A DNA stretch of 45,077 bases from Candidatus Rifleibacteriota bacterium (GCA_905236675.1 CAJOND010000043.1:1-45077), one strand, 5' to 3'; shown: positions 1 to 9,314, counted from the first letter of the stretch. Notes: generated from the sequence alone by a model not told the origin. Numbers and translations are program-made.

Positions 1-120
1 TTTATAAAAGAAAGGAGGGCTATTATTTTTTTTATTTCAAAGGGGAGTAATTTTTATACCCCCCTATATATAAATGTCCTTGACATTGGGTACACTTCAT
101 TGCGCAACCGCAAGTTATAC

Positions 121-156
121 GTCATCGCGAGGTGTCGTTAGACACCGTGGCGATCC
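121..156. repeat. Short palindromic intergenic repeat
   Basis: ATCGCGAGGTGTC and GACACCGTGGCGAT form an imperfect hairpin with a short GTTAG-type loop. The GCGAGG...GTGGCGAT layout matches a palindromic intergenic repeat style that recurs in many unrelated bacteria. That link is from memory of the pattern and not from a search. Only one copy is seen in this window. Confidence 0.5.
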
Positions 157-210
157 AGTATTTTTAAAGATGAGAGATGAGAGCATAAGAGCAGAGGATA
201 AGACCCACTA

Positions 211-291
211 CGACTCGTTATAGCCATCCTGGCACTCGCATGCACTCCCAACCTCCTGTTGGTCGTCAGTCACTTGCTGGCTAAAGCCAGC
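211..291 (-). repeat. Partial copy of the 219-bp repeat, inverted
   Basis: Read on the minus strand, this segment matches about 43621-43700 of the 219-bp element. A core of roughly 45 bases runs from GCCATCCTGGC to GGTCGTCAGTC with one mismatch, then the match becomes patchy up to AAAGCCAGC. The terminal hairpins of the full element are missing, so it is a fragment or a shortened family member. Confidence 0.75.
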
Positions 292-297
292 GTAGTT

Positions 298-328
298 ATT
301 GTAGTTGGTAGTTATTGTAGTTATTGTT
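298..328 (+). repeat. 31-bp GTAGTT-type repeat, copy 1
   Basis: The segment is built of degenerate TTGTAGTTATTG units. A second 31-bp copy with three mismatches lies at 43898-43928. Both copies lie close to a member of the 219-bp repeat family, so the two repeat types appear to travel together. Confidence 0.6.
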
Positions 329-515
329 ATTCGATAGTTTGCAAAATAACTATAATTTCAGATATTCGTTAGCATACAAACTTACGATGAAACAATAAAA
401 ACAAGAGAGGCAAAAGCCTCTAAATACCAAAAACAACAAAAACTAAAAAAAAATTTATAATAGCGTGGATTTTTACTAACTTATTTTGTCTATAATATTG
501 AAAGGGGAAAATATT

Positions 516-725
516 ATGGAAAACATAGAAAATTTATTTATAAAAGCAGATTTCTCAAAAGAAACAAATTTCAAGGATGAACTCAAAAAGAAACTTGATT
601 CTTGGATGGATAAGTTAGAAGAAAACCAAATGGATACTGATGAATACCTTCTCAGCGATGATGAACTAGATCTAGCTATTGCGGCAGGTAATCCCAATTC
701 GCTAGACAATAAAGACCAAAAATAA
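516..725 (+). CDS. Small acidic protein resembling a RiPP precursor (leader-like)
   Basis: The product is 69 residues. ATG at 516 is preferred because an AAAGGGG ribosome site (501-507) sits 8 bases upstream; an in-frame TTG at 486 would place that site inside the gene. The protein is helical and charged (Lys/Glu/Asp) and carries LSDDELDLAIAAGNP near residues 46-60. That motif resembles the end of RiPP and bacteriocin leaders, where an acidic ELD-type helix precedes a small-residue cleavage site such as AAG or GG. If so, the core would be only about 11 residues (NPNSLDNKDQK), with no Cys or Thr and one Ser. No modification enzyme or transporter is in view; the left neighbour is outside the window. 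It may instead be an ordinary small cytoplasmic protein. Existence is well supported by the ribosome site; function is speculative. Confidence 0.6.
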   Translation: MENIENLFIKADFSKETNFKDELKKKLDSWMDKLEENQMDTDEYLLSDDELDLAIAAGNPNSLDNKDQK

Positions 726-1034
726 AAAAAACTGAATGAACTTCGTTTTGCTTTCTGCAACGCCACGCCACCACAATGCTTTGCATTGCAGCCCCCTCAG
801 TCACTGCGTGACAGCTCCCCCACAAATAGTGGTGGAGCATCGCCTTTACGAAAGGGGGTAAGGACAATTGCCAGTGCACTAAAATTTTAGTGATTTTCTA
901 GTTTTTAGACAGGCTCTGATAAAGGGAATAATTTATGAATCTAACAATATATTTTTATCTCTTAAAAAATGCTTTGTCTTTGATACTAGTTTATAGTAAA
1001 ATTACAAAAAATCTGAATTAAGCATAAACAAAAG
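726..1034. other. Intergenic region with hairpin repeat, palindrome and IS-end-like sequence
   Basis: No gene is supported. It contains a double-hairpin repeat (791-842), a perfect 16-bp palindrome CACTAAAATTTTAGTG (877-892) and AGTTTTTAGACAGGCT (900-915). The last is the reverse complement, with one mismatch, of a sequence at 44980-44995 that looks like an insertion-sequence end. Near the following gene, TTGTCT (974-979) and TAAAAT (997-1002) are 17 bases apart and could be a weak promoter for the ECF sigma gene. Confidence 0.55.
791..842 (+). repeat. Double-hairpin repeat, copy 1
   Basis: The first hairpin is GTCAC-tgc-GTGAC (800-812). The second pairs GCTCCCCC with GGTGGAGC (814-838), and the unit ends in GGAGCATC as the 219-bp elements do. 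It therefore corresponds to the right end of those elements standing alone. Confidence 0.7.
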
Positions 1035-1595
1035 ATGACAGTCATAAAGTATCAATCTCAATTTGTGTTGAAAAAAACTTTTACTGAAATATATGATAAA
1101 TACTATTCCAAGGTATATAGATATATCTATAGTTGTCTTTTAAAACAAGAAGATGCTGAAGACGTTACGAGCGAGGTGTTTTTTGCTTTTCTAGACTCAT
1201 TTTTCAACAAAAAAGAGAATATAGAACATCCTTCTGCGTTTTTGCTTAAAATTGCAAGAAATAGGGTCATGAATTTCAGGAACAAAGCAATTAACCGTCA
1301 CGAAGAAGCCACAGAAGAGTTACCAGAAGATTGCAAAGAAGATAATTATTTTGTAAAAGAAGAAAGATCTTTGAAAAATCCTGAAAATCAGCGAATGTTT
1401 AATATAATAAAGCATCTTTCCTTTGAAGAAAGAGAATTTCTAGAATTGCGCTATGCTTTTGACTTAAAGAATCCAGAAATAGCATCGATTTTAAACATTA
1501 ACGAAAAGGCTGTTAGTGCAAGATATGCTAGATTATTAGATAAATGCAGACGAATAGATCAAGAATCTTCAAATGTTAATTTTGCTGGAGCTTAG
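1035..1595 (+). CDS. ECF-type RNA polymerase sigma factor
   Basis: At 186 residues it has the usual length of an extracytoplasmic-function sigma-70 factor. Region 2 is seen in YDKYYSKVYRYIYSCL and EDAEDVTSEVFFAF (about residues 20-55). Region 4 is a helix-turn-helix near residues 125-175, with LSFEEREFLELRYAF and NPEIASILNINEKAVSARY. The Asp/Glu-rich linker separates the two. The ATG at 1035 has only a weak ribosome site. No anti-sigma factor is adjacent; the next gene, 18 bp downstream on the same strand, is a 1189-residue lipoprotein that may be its partner or target. Family assignment is firm; the regulon is unknown. Confidence 0.9.
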   Translation: MTVIKYQSQFVLKKTFTEIYDKYYSKVYRYIYSCLLKQEDAEDVTSEVFFAFLDSFFNKKENIEHPSAFLLKIARNRVMNFRNKAINRHEEATEELPEDCKEDNYFVKEERSLKNPENQRMFNIIKHLSFEEREFLELRYAFDLKNPEIASILNINEKAVSARYARLLDKCRRIDQESSNVNFAGA

Positions 1596-1613
1596 ATTTG
1601 AAATAGGTATTAT

Positions 1614-4600
1614 ATGAAAACATATTTTTATAATAAATTATCAATACTGCTTATAATTATGTTGGTATCTGTGTTTTCTATCGGTTGCGGTGGCAGTGGC
1701 GGTGGATCAAAAACTTCTAGTGATATATATACTATTACAGGCAATGTTAGGTTTCTAGACCCGACCAATAAGAATACTATCGACCCTAATAAAATTACGG
1801 TAAGACTAGAGCAACAGCCAAGTATATTTACAAGTTGCGATGAAAATGGCAATTTTACGCTCCAGTTCCCTAAAATCGATGAAAAAATAAATTTGATTGC
1901 TTTCAAAGGTTCTATTAATTCAGAAGATTTTTATATTCAAAGATCTGAAGATATTCCTTTATTAAAAGAAACCTCTATCAATGCCGGTGAACTTGTATTA
2001 AAACCGGGCGAAAACACTTTTTCCATTCAACTTTCTGATGAAAATTTTTATTTTTTAAAATATGCAAAATGTTCTTTTTGGGGCTTTGATATTACTTCTA
2101 ATCATGAGGGCTATTTTTATTTCCCTAAATTTCCTGAAAACATTACAAAAGTTAAAGCTACTATAAGCGGATACGCTGTTGGTAATAATAAAAATGCACA
2201 AGCAGCTACTATTAAGGAAATGACAAATGAATATTCTGTATTTACCAAAGATTTAGGACCCAATTATTTTGTAACAGTATTTCGTCAAGCTGATAATTCA
2301 AATAAAAGCCCTGTTGTTATAGATGTTAATAAGTATAATACAGAGCCTGACCCTAATCAGCAATTAGATTTTAGTGTAAATGTCTACGACAAATCTGGTT
2401 TATTCCCTTTAAATGGGAGACAATTCCAATGGTATTGTACCGATGGCAAATTTACCTCCAGCAATGCCAATGTTGTTTACACCGATTCACCTAAAAACAC
2501 TTGGATAGCCCCTCCATATGAGTGTCTAGCTACAATTTCGGTTACTATTTATGGTTCCTATGTTCGGTCTAGTGTAAGTTTTAATGTTGCAGTAGGAAAA
2601 AGCAGAAAACCTCGTAGCCAATTTATGGATTTTACTCCACACGAAGCCGCTGCTGGTCAACAATTGAAATTATATTGTACAGGTTTAGGAGATATTAAAG
2701 GGGAAGTATATGTAGGCGGTGCAAAAGCTGAAGTTTATTCTTGGACAGATGGTATAATAAAGGTTACTGTTCCTGACGAAGCAGAAACCGGTAAAATTGA
2801 AATTAGAGTTGATGGTAGGACTATCACTAGTCAAAATGTATTTACTTGTATAGATTATTCTTCAAAATTAAGTTCGAATTATGGTATTCCAGGAACCGAA
2901 ATCACTATTACTGGTTATGGTTACGGCGATACAAAAGCAGAAAATTCTAATTTATTATTCGATGGAGAAATTGTAGACAATATACTTTCTTGGACAAACC
3001 GAAGTATAAAGTTCAAGGTTGAAGAATTAACTGGTGGAGCTGCACATACGGCTAACCTAGATTTAATTATAAGAGGTCGAAAACGTTCCTTAGGTGATTT
3101 TGCTGTTACTTATATCAAGAAAGTATCGCCAACAGAAGCTAAGCATTATACTTACGAGTCAGAGATAGAAAAAACGGTTATAACTTTAACCGGTGATGGG
3201 TTTGGCGAATTAAACGATAAAGGTGACAATAGTAGCGTAAAGTTTTTAACTTATGGCGAAAACAACAAGGAAGAATATGTTAATGCTGAAATAAAATCTT
3301 GGAGTGATGATGAAATTGAGGTTTATCTGCCATCAAAAGCTCAAACAGGCAAAATAGTATTAAATATAAATGGATATGAAATGGCTGGACCAGAAATCAC
3401 AGTGGTTCCTGCTTCTGGTTATTCTGAACAAATTTCTGCTAGATTTAGCGAAGTATTGGAGGTTACGAACCCACTTATTACTGGTGTAATACCTAAAGAT
3501 TCTGAAAGAGTTTATCTTTGTGACCCTGAAAACTATAGACTGTGGTATTTAGATGGAGATACATATAGTTACATACCTATCGCTAATGCCAGCAATATTT
3601 ATCAACCTTATACAGGCATCGCCAGTGACGATTCTATTATATTGGTTGATTGGAAAGACAAAACTTTAGTTAAACTTGTCGATGGCTCTATAACACAGAT
3701 TTCCAGTTATGTGTTCAATAAAAAGCCTATGGGAATTTGTATTGCTAAAAAATCTGGTTTAATTTATGCAACAGATTCTGGTTCGCATGAAGTGGTCGTT
3801 TTTAATGAAAATTTAGAAAAAATTGATAGTTTCGGGGAAGAAGGAATAGAAAATGGCTATTTTACAAATCCTTCAGGAATTTGTTTAAATCCAGCCGAAA
3901 CAAGTATTTTTGTAGCAGATTCTGACAATCATAGAGTCCAACATTTCGATATCAGTACTGATTCTACAGGGAAAAAAGAATACAAGTTTAAATGCTGGTA
4001 TGGCAGTTTTAATGGAAAAAATGGCATACATACAGATGAATCTGATTTTGGAGAAAGCAATAGTGACAAGTTAGGCTTCATTCAACCAACAGCAGTAGCT
4101 TGCGATGGCAATTATCTCTATGTTACCGATTCGGGCAGAAACGATATACAGAAAATCAATCTCACAAATCTAGCTTGTGAAGTTATTGGGGAAGAAGGAA
4201 ACGGGAATACCCAATTCATGTCACCAACAGACATTAAGCTTTTCGGGTCTAACATGTATATTGCTGATAGCGAAAATTCTAGAATTCAGGTTATTAGCAA
4301 AACAGGAATTTTTGGAAGTCAGCAAAAGCCAGAAGTTGCAGGATTGAACGTAAGTTTCTTAGGAATTTCCATGAATGCAGATAAAGATTCAATTTATATT
4401 ATTGATTCTGTAGATTGCTCTATTTCGAAATTTGATGTTTATGGAACCTTTGAAAAGAAAATAGGTTCTAAAGGCAGTGGAGTAGGTCAGTTGCTCAATC
4501 CTTCTGATGTATTATTAGATAAAGATGATAATATATGGGTAGCAGATACTGGAAATAAGAGACTGGTAATGTTCCCATCAGATGGGAGTGAAGCGAAGAG

Positions 4601-5183
4601 TTTTGGTTCTGGAGGCAGCGGTGTAGGTCAGTTCAAATCGCCTCAAAGATTGGCTTGTGATTCTCAAGGCAACATATTTGTTTCTGATTGCGAAAATAAC
4701 TCTGTTTTGAAGTTCGACAATTCAGGTCAATATCTCTATACTATTGGGCAGTCAGAATTAGACCAGCCTTTCGGTCTTGCTGTAGATTCATCAGATAATT
4801 TGTATATATGTGACGCTGGTCATCACAGAGTTTGCAAATATGATGCCAATAATCAATTTGAAGGCTGGTTCGGACTTGCGGCTGGACAAGAAGCTGGAGG
4901 CTGGCATGAGGCTTCCGAAAGTTCAATAGGTTCTTCCGGATCGGCTCCTTGTCAGTTCAATGCACCTATGTATTTAGATTTTGACAGTTACGATGCCTTA
5001 TATGTTCTTGACTTTCGTAGTAAAAGAATACAAAAATTGGATACTAAAAATACAGGTATCCTTGGCGGTCATATTTGTACAGTCGAAATAGACGCAGATA
5101 TGTTCGGAATAGCTGTAGACGATAAAGATTGTTTCTTTATTACTACAGAATCTTTTGTCAGAAAGTATGTTCCTGCACCATAA
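1614..5183 (+). CDS. Large lipoprotein with IPT/TIG domains and NHL-type beta-propeller repeats
   Basis: The 1189-residue product starts with a hydrophobic signal ending in VFSIGC (lipid-anchored Cys25), followed by a Gly/Ser linker. Residues about 40-330 look like beta-sandwich or carboxypeptidase-regulatory-like domains. Three IPT/TIG-like Ig folds follow at roughly 328-413, 413-497 and 499-600, shown by PGTEITITGYGYGD and TVITLTGDGFGE. From about residue 605 to the end, NHL-type units recur, with cores such as SIFVADSDNHRVQHFD, NIWVADTGNKRLVMF and NLYICDAGHHRVCKYD. At least six clear units are visible. The expected place is the outer face of a membrane; the role may be surface binding or sensing. 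It lies 18 bp after an ECF sigma gene, suggesting co-transcription. Architecture is clear, ligand unknown. Confidence 0.85.
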   Translation: MKTYFYNKLSILLIIMLVSVFSIGCGGSGGGSKTSSDIYTITGNVRFLDPTNKNTIDPNKITVRLEQQPSIFTSCDENGNFTLQFPKIDEKINLIAFKGSINSEDFYIQRSEDIPLLKETSINAGELVLKPGENTFSIQLSDENFYFLKYAKCSFWGFDITSNHEGYFYFPKFPENITKVKATISGYAVGNNKNAQAATIKEMTNEYSVFTKDLGPNYFVTVFRQADNSNKSPVVIDVNKYNTEPDPNQQLDFSVNVYDKSGLFPLNGRQFQWYCTDGKFTSSNANVVYTDSPKNTWIAPPYECLATISVTIYGSYVRSSVSFNVAVGKSRKPRSQFMDFTPHEAAAGQQLKLYCTGLGDIKGEVYVGGAKAEVYSWTDGIIKVTVPDEAETGKIEIRVDGRTITSQNVFTCIDYSSKLSSNYGIPGTEITITGYGYGDTKAENSNLLFDGEIVDNILSWTNRSIKFKVEELTGGAAHTANLDLIIRGRKRSLGDFAVTYIKKVSPTEAKHYTYESEIEKTVITLTGDGFGELNDKGDNSSVKFLTYGENNKEEYVNAEIKSWSDDEIEVYLPSKAQTGKIVLNINGYEMAGPEITVVPASGYSEQISARFSEVLEVTNPLITGVIPKDSERVYLCDPENYRLWYLDGDTYSYIPIANASNIYQPYTGIASDDSIILVDWKDKTLVKLVDGSITQISSYVFNKKPMGICIAKKSGLIYATDSGSHEVVVFNENLEKIDSFGEEGIENGYFTNPSGICLNPAETSIFVADSDNHRVQHFDISTDSTGKKEYKFKCWYGSFNGKNGIHTDESDFGESNSDKLGFIQPTAVACDGNYLYVTDSGRNDIQKINLTNLACEVIGEEGNGNTQFMSPTDIKLFGSNMYIADSENSRIQVISKTGIFGSQQKPEVAGLNVSFLGISMNADKDSIYIIDSVDCSISKFDVYGTFEKKIGSKGSGVGQLLNPSDVLLDKDDNIWVADTGNKRLVMFPSDGSEAKSFGSGGSGVGQFKSPQRLACDSQGNIFVSDCENNSVLKFDNSGQYLYTIGQSELDQPFGLAVDSSDNLYICDAGHHRVCKYDANNQFEGWFGLAAGQEAGGWHEASESSIGSSGSAPCQFNAPMYLDFDSYDALYVLDFRSKRIQKLDTKNTGILGGHICTVEIDADMFGIAVDDKDCFFITTESFVRKYVPAP

Positions 5184-5370
5184 GCAATAAAAATATTAAT
5201 AAGACTTTCAATTTTTCAAAAAATCAGCTATATTTATAAACTCTAAAGTTACAAGCCTCAAGATTCAAGTTACAAGAATTCTTGGTTTCAATCTTAGGTC
5301 TTGTATCTCAATTTGAAGTCTTATACAAACGTATAACTCTGCATTAGGCAGTTTTTTTAAAGGAGCTAAA

Positions 5371-6384
5371 ATGTCTGAATCACATGAAAATCTGTTGAAT
5401 CAATTCAGATCCGAAATGGACGCAGTAAAAACAACAGCAGATGTAGAAGCCCTAAGAGTCAAATATTTAGGCAAAAAGGGCGAAGTTACAGAATTATTAA
5501 AAGGTCTTGGCAAACTTAGTATTGAAGAAAGAAAAGCTACTGGTGCTGCTATCAATCAAATTAAGACTAAGATACAGTCTTCGATTGAAGAATCAATGAA
5601 AAAGCTTGCTTTGCAAGAATTAGATGCCAAGTTGAAAGCAGAAAAACCTGATCATTCCATGCCAGGCACTTATCCAAACATTGGTTCACTACACCCTGTA
5701 ACTCAAGTTGCAAACGAAGTCATAAATATATTTCAGGCTATGGGCTTTTTCTTAACAGAAGGACCCGAAATAGAAGAAGAATACTACAACTTTGAAGCTT
5801 TGAACGTTCCAAAGCACCACCCTGCAAGAGATATGCAAGATACTTTCTATCTTGAATCAGATCAGGTTTTGAGAACTCAAACCTCTCCGATGCAAGTAAG
5901 AACGATGGAAAAAATCGAACCACCTCTAAAGATGATTGCATTAGGCAAAGTTTATCGCTGTGACTACGATATTACTCATAGCCCAATGTTCCACCAGATG
6001 GAAGGTTTAGTTGTTGGCGAAAACATAAGCATGAGCGACCTTAAAGGCACTTTGATTGCTTTTGTAAAAGAAATGTTTGGCAAAAGAGCCTACAGATTCA
6101 GAACCAGCTATTTCCCATTTACAGAACCCTCTGCCGAAATGGATATTCAGTGCATTTTCTGTGAAGGCAAGGGCTGCAAAGTATGCAAAGGTACTGGCTG
6201 GATGGAAATTCTAGGCTGTGGTATGGTTAATCCAAAAGTTTTCGAAGCTGTTAAATACGATACAGAAAAATACACTGGTTTTGCATTTGGAATGGGTATC
6301 GAACGAATTGCAATGCTTCGTTACGGCATTAATGATATCAGATTGCTTTTCAACTCTGATACAAGATTCTTGAAACAATTTTAG
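5371..6384 (+). CDS. pheS: Phenylalanine--tRNA ligase alpha subunit
   Basis: The 337-residue product is the catalytic alpha subunit of the alpha2-beta2 enzyme that charges tRNA-Phe. An N-terminal coiled coil (about 1-85, with YLGKKGEVTELLKGLGKL) precedes the class II core. Motif 2 is seen around PMFHQMEGLVVGE, FRTSYFPFTEPSAEMDIQC gives substrate-site strands, and motif 3 is GFAFGMGIERIAMLRYGI near the end. A CIFC...CKVC cluster in the insert is usual for many PheS. A clear AAAGGAG site precedes ATG 5371. pheT follows after 12 bp, the normal operon order. Confidence 0.97.
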   Translation: MSESHENLLNQFRSEMDAVKTTADVEALRVKYLGKKGEVTELLKGLGKLSIEERKATGAAINQIKTKIQSSIEESMKKLALQELDAKLKAEKPDHSMPGTYPNIGSLHPVTQVANEVINIFQAMGFFLTEGPEIEEEYYNFEALNVPKHHPARDMQDTFYLESDQVLRTQTSPMQVRTMEKIEPPLKMIALGKVYRCDYDITHSPMFHQMEGLVVGENISMSDLKGTLIAFVKEMFGKRAYRFRTSYFPFTEPSAEMDIQCIFCEGKGCKVCKGTGWMEILGCGMVNPKVFEAVKYDTEKYTGFAFGMGIERIAMLRYGINDIRLLFNSDTRFLKQF

Positions 6385-6396
6385 AGGTGAAACGCA

Positions 6397-8775
6397 ATGA
6401 AAGTATTATTAAGCTGGTTAAAAGATTATATTGATATTAACGAAACTCCTGAAAAAATTGCTGAAGCCTTGACTATGACTGGTTTGGAAGTAGAAGAAAT
6501 CATACAGCCAGGCAAAAACATCAAAGGCGTTGTTGTTGGAAAGGTTTTAACAAAAGATGCTCACCCAAATTCAGACCATCTTTCACTTTGTAAAGTAGAT
6601 ATAGGAAAAGGCGAACCTTTACAAATAGTTTGCGGTGCTCAGAATCACAAAGCTGGCGATGTAGTTCCTGTAGCTGTTTTGGGTGCAAAGCTTCCTTCTG
6701 GTTTTGAAATTACCGAAGCAAAAATACGAGGGATCGACTCATACGGAATGATGTGCTCTAAGCGTGAATTAGGGCTTTCAGAAGACCATAGCGGCCTTTA
6801 TATACTTCCACCTGATTTACCATTAGGCGAAGATATTGTTAAAGCTCTTAAGCTTGATGAAGTTATATTTGAAGTTAGCATAACTGCTAACCGTGGCGAT
6901 GCTCTTTCTCACTTAGGCATTGCTCGTGAGCTTTCAGCAATTTTCAATCTGCCTCTTAAACGTGACCCATTAGGCGATGATAGCGGCGATGGTAACATTA
7001 ACGACTACATTAAAATCGATATAGCAAACAATGAACTCTGTCCAAGATACGGAGCCAGATTAGTTCTCAATGTTAAAGTCGGTCCTTCTCCAGATTGGAT
7101 GAAAGACAGATTAGAAAACGTAGGTGTTCGCTCAATTAATAATATTGTTGATATTACAAATTATATTATGCTTGATATTGGACATCCAATGCACGCTTTC
7201 GATTATGACAAGCTTGCTGGCAAACATATTATTGTCAGAAACGCTAAAGCTGGCGAAAAGATGATGACCTTAGATGATACAGAAAGAGCATTAGAAGAAA
7301 ATATGCTCGTAATATCAGATGAAGACAAAGCAGTTGCCATAGCTGGAGTAATGGGCGGTCTTGATACTTCTGTTACAGAAACCACTAAAAATGTTCTTTT
7401 TGAAGCTGCTTCTTTTGATACTGTTACCGTTAGAAGAACTTCTAAAAAGCTTGCTTTGCAGTCCGATTCTTCTTATCGTTTTGAAAGAGGAACCAACATT
7501 GATAATGTTCCAATAGCTTTGAATGCTGCAGCTAAGTTTACAAAAGAATTAGCTTCTGGTCAGCCAGTCAGAGGTCTCTGCGATGTTTATCCAAAACCAG
7601 AAATATTGAAACAGATCAAAGTAAGAACCAAACGATTAAATAAACTTGTTGGTATTAACTTGACTACAGCTCAAATTGAAACCTACTTGCTCCGTTTCAA
7701 GTTCGAAACTAGAAGAGAAGGCGAAGATATAGTAGTAAGCGTTCCTCCTTATAGACACGACATTACTCAGGAAGCTGATGTAATCGAAGAAGTTGCACGA
7801 CTTTACGGTTATAACAATATTCCTGAAACACTTCCAGCAGTAGCTTCAACATTACAACTTCCAACAAATCTCCAGAAGCTTGAAAAACGTTTGAAAGACC
7901 ATCTGGTTTCTAACGGTTTCAGTGAACTCATCACTTACAGCTTCATACCTGCAAACGTTGATAGCTGTTTCCACGAAAAGAAACCATTAATGCTTAAGAA
8001 TGCTCTTTCAGAAGAAATGAAAGCAATGAGAACAAGCCTTAAATGGAATATGTTCGATGCAATCAGACGTAACGTTTTGAACGATGAATTCAATCTGAAG
8101 TTCTTCGAAATCGGCAAAGTATTCCATACTTCTGTTGCAGGAATGAGCGAAGAACACACCAGATTGAGCGTAGGTTTCTGCGGTGCTCAGAATAGCCACG
8201 ATTGGCACGACAGCAAGAAGGAATTCGACCTCTTCACTATTAAAGGCTTTGTTCAGGGAATAGCAGATTTGTGCAGAGCTAAAGTTCGCTTTGCTCCAAG
8301 CTTGAATTCAATATTCCACCCAACTATGCAGATGGATATTCTCTTAGGGAAGAATCCTATCGGTTCATTTGGTCAGATTCATCCCAATCTACTCGATAAC
8401 AAGAAACTGCCAAAGAGCATTTTCCTGGTTGAAATCGACCTTGATAAGCTTTCAGAATCATTGGAATCTGCTCCAAGAATGAAAGCAATTCCAGAATTCC
8501 CCGCTATTAGAAGAGACTTAGCATTGCTTGCTCCTGTAACTGTTGCTCATCGTGACATTCAGAAAATTCTTGTTGCCGAAGGCGGTAACTTGCTTGAAGA
8601 TTGTCATCTGTTCGATGTTTATCAGGGTAAAGGCATTCAGGAAGGCTTCCGCTCACTGGCTTATTCGTTAAGTTTCAGAGACCCCAAAAAGACTCTTACC
8701 GATAACGAAGTTCAGCCTTTGGTAGACAAGATGGTTGCCAAACTTGATAAGGCTCACCAGATTAAGCTTAGATAA
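6397..8775 (+). CDS. pheT: Phenylalanine--tRNA ligase beta subunit
   Basis: At 792 residues it has normal length for bacterial PheT. Domains in order: an N-terminal MKVLLSWLKDYIDI start, an OB-fold tRNA-binding domain (about 40-150, with GVVVGKVLTKDAHPNSDHLS), the B3/B4 editing domain (about 210-380, with GHPMHAFDYDKL), the B5 domain (about 400-475), the inactive synthetase-like core, and the C-terminal ferredoxin-fold anticodon-binding domain (about 695-792, with FPAIRRDLALL). GAGGTG lies upstream of the ATG. Co-transcribed with pheS. Downstream, 8776-8877 is a G/T-rich then C-rich low-complexity spacer with no convincing terminator. Confidence 0.97.
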   Translation: MKVLLSWLKDYIDINETPEKIAEALTMTGLEVEEIIQPGKNIKGVVVGKVLTKDAHPNSDHLSLCKVDIGKGEPLQIVCGAQNHKAGDVVPVAVLGAKLPSGFEITEAKIRGIDSYGMMCSKRELGLSEDHSGLYILPPDLPLGEDIVKALKLDEVIFEVSITANRGDALSHLGIARELSAIFNLPLKRDPLGDDSGDGNINDYIKIDIANNELCPRYGARLVLNVKVGPSPDWMKDRLENVGVRSINNIVDITNYIMLDIGHPMHAFDYDKLAGKHIIVRNAKAGEKMMTLDDTERALEENMLVISDEDKAVAIAGVMGGLDTSVTETTKNVLFEAASFDTVTVRRTSKKLALQSDSSYRFERGTNIDNVPIALNAAAKFTKELASGQPVRGLCDVYPKPEILKQIKVRTKRLNKLVGINLTTAQIETYLLRFKFETRREGEDIVVSVPPYRHDITQEADVIEEVARLYGYNNIPETLPAVASTLQLPTNLQKLEKRLKDHLVSNGFSELITYSFIPANVDSCFHEKKPLMLKNALSEEMKAMRTSLKWNMFDAIRRNVLNDEFNLKFFEIGKVFHTSVAGMSEEHTRLSVGFCGAQNSHDWHDSKKEFDLFTIKGFVQGIADLCRAKVRFAPSLNSIFHPTMQMDILLGKNPIGSFGQIHPNLLDNKKLPKSIFLVEIDLDKLSESLESAPRMKAIPEFPAIRRDLALLAPVTVAHRDIQKILVAEGGNLLEDCHLFDVYQGKGIQEGFRSLAYSLSFRDPKKTLTDNEVQPLVDKMVAKLDKAHQIKLR

Positions 8776-8877
8776 GATTGATGCCAAGCGTAGCTTGGCG
8801 TGGTAGGTGATGGGTGGTTGGTGGTGATGTTTTCCCCTTTCCTCCCTAACCTCTAATCCCTAACCCCCTAAAAAAAT

Positions 8878-9204
8878 ATGGTAACACTTTACGGAATAGT
8901 ATCAGATATAGATTATGCTGTAATTATAACCTTAATTACATTAGCTTTGTTTTGTGTTGTCTTCCTTGTAAGAATTTGGGATATTGCAGGCATAACCGGA
9001 AGAAAATTCTCAACCTGGGAATGGATTCAGATATATTTTTTCAGTATAGTAATCTTTATTTGTGGCGTTGTTTCATTTGCAAAATTTCTATATCCCGATA
9101 ATGCAGACAAGCTTCTTGAAATTCTCTACTTAGATAAAGCAGTAATGTTTTTGACAAGAGGGTATCAGTCATTCTTGTTAACTCTCATACGAGCCATGAT
9201 GTAA
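8878..9204 (+). CDS. Small membrane protein of unknown function
   Basis: The 108-residue product has two strong membrane segments (about 14-34 and 52-71) and a weaker hydrophobic C-terminal stretch. Between the first two lies a charged loop with RIWDIAGITGRKFSTWEW. I recognise no family. The ATG at 8878 follows a C-rich spacer and has no Shine-Dalgarno-like sequence, so the start is uncertain. It sits between pheT and a nucleoside transporter gene on the same strand, which says little about its job. Uninterrupted frame and hydrophobic pattern support it as a real gene. Confidence 0.6.
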   Translation: MVTLYGIVSDIDYAVIITLITLALFCVVFLVRIWDIAGITGRKFSTWEWIQIYFFSIVIFICGVVSFAKFLYPDNADKLLEILYLDKAVMFLTRGYQSFLLTLIRAMM

Positions 9205-9229
9205 ATAGAAAAATAATTGTTTATTTTCT

Positions 9230-9261
9230 TTTAGACAATGACGATTTTTTATTTGTCTAAA
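9230..9261. promoter_or_regulatory. Inverted repeat upstream of the nucleoside transporter gene
   Basis: TTTAGACAA (9230-9238) and TTGTCTAAA (9253-9261) are perfect complements separated by 14 bases rich in T. It could be an operator for the transporter gene or a terminator for the small gene ending at 9204. The sequence alone does not decide. Confidence 0.35.
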
Positions 9262-9314
9262 TTAATAATGTACGGTATTATTTAGCAAAATTAGAGATGG
9301 GAGATAGTTTAGTA

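Larger units (their letters stand above)
1..515. other. Repeat-bearing intergenic region at window start
   Basis: No gene is supported here. The stretch holds a short palindromic repeat (121-156), a purine-rich low-complexity piece (about 168-205), a minus-orientation fragment of the 219-bp element seen at the right end (211-291) and a GTAGTTATT-rich repeat (298-328). A small inverted repeat, AGAGGC-aaaa-GCCTCT, lies near 404-420 and could be a weak terminator. TATAAT hexamers at 456-461 and 491-496 could serve the small gene starting at 516, but neither has a convincing -35 box. Confidence 0.6.

Noticed and set aside
476..766. Minus-strand Ser-rich frame opposite the small RiPP-like gene
   Set aside because: It is antisense to a gene with a good ribosome site, and its Ser/Phe-rich composition is what an antisense of Lys/Glu codons gives.
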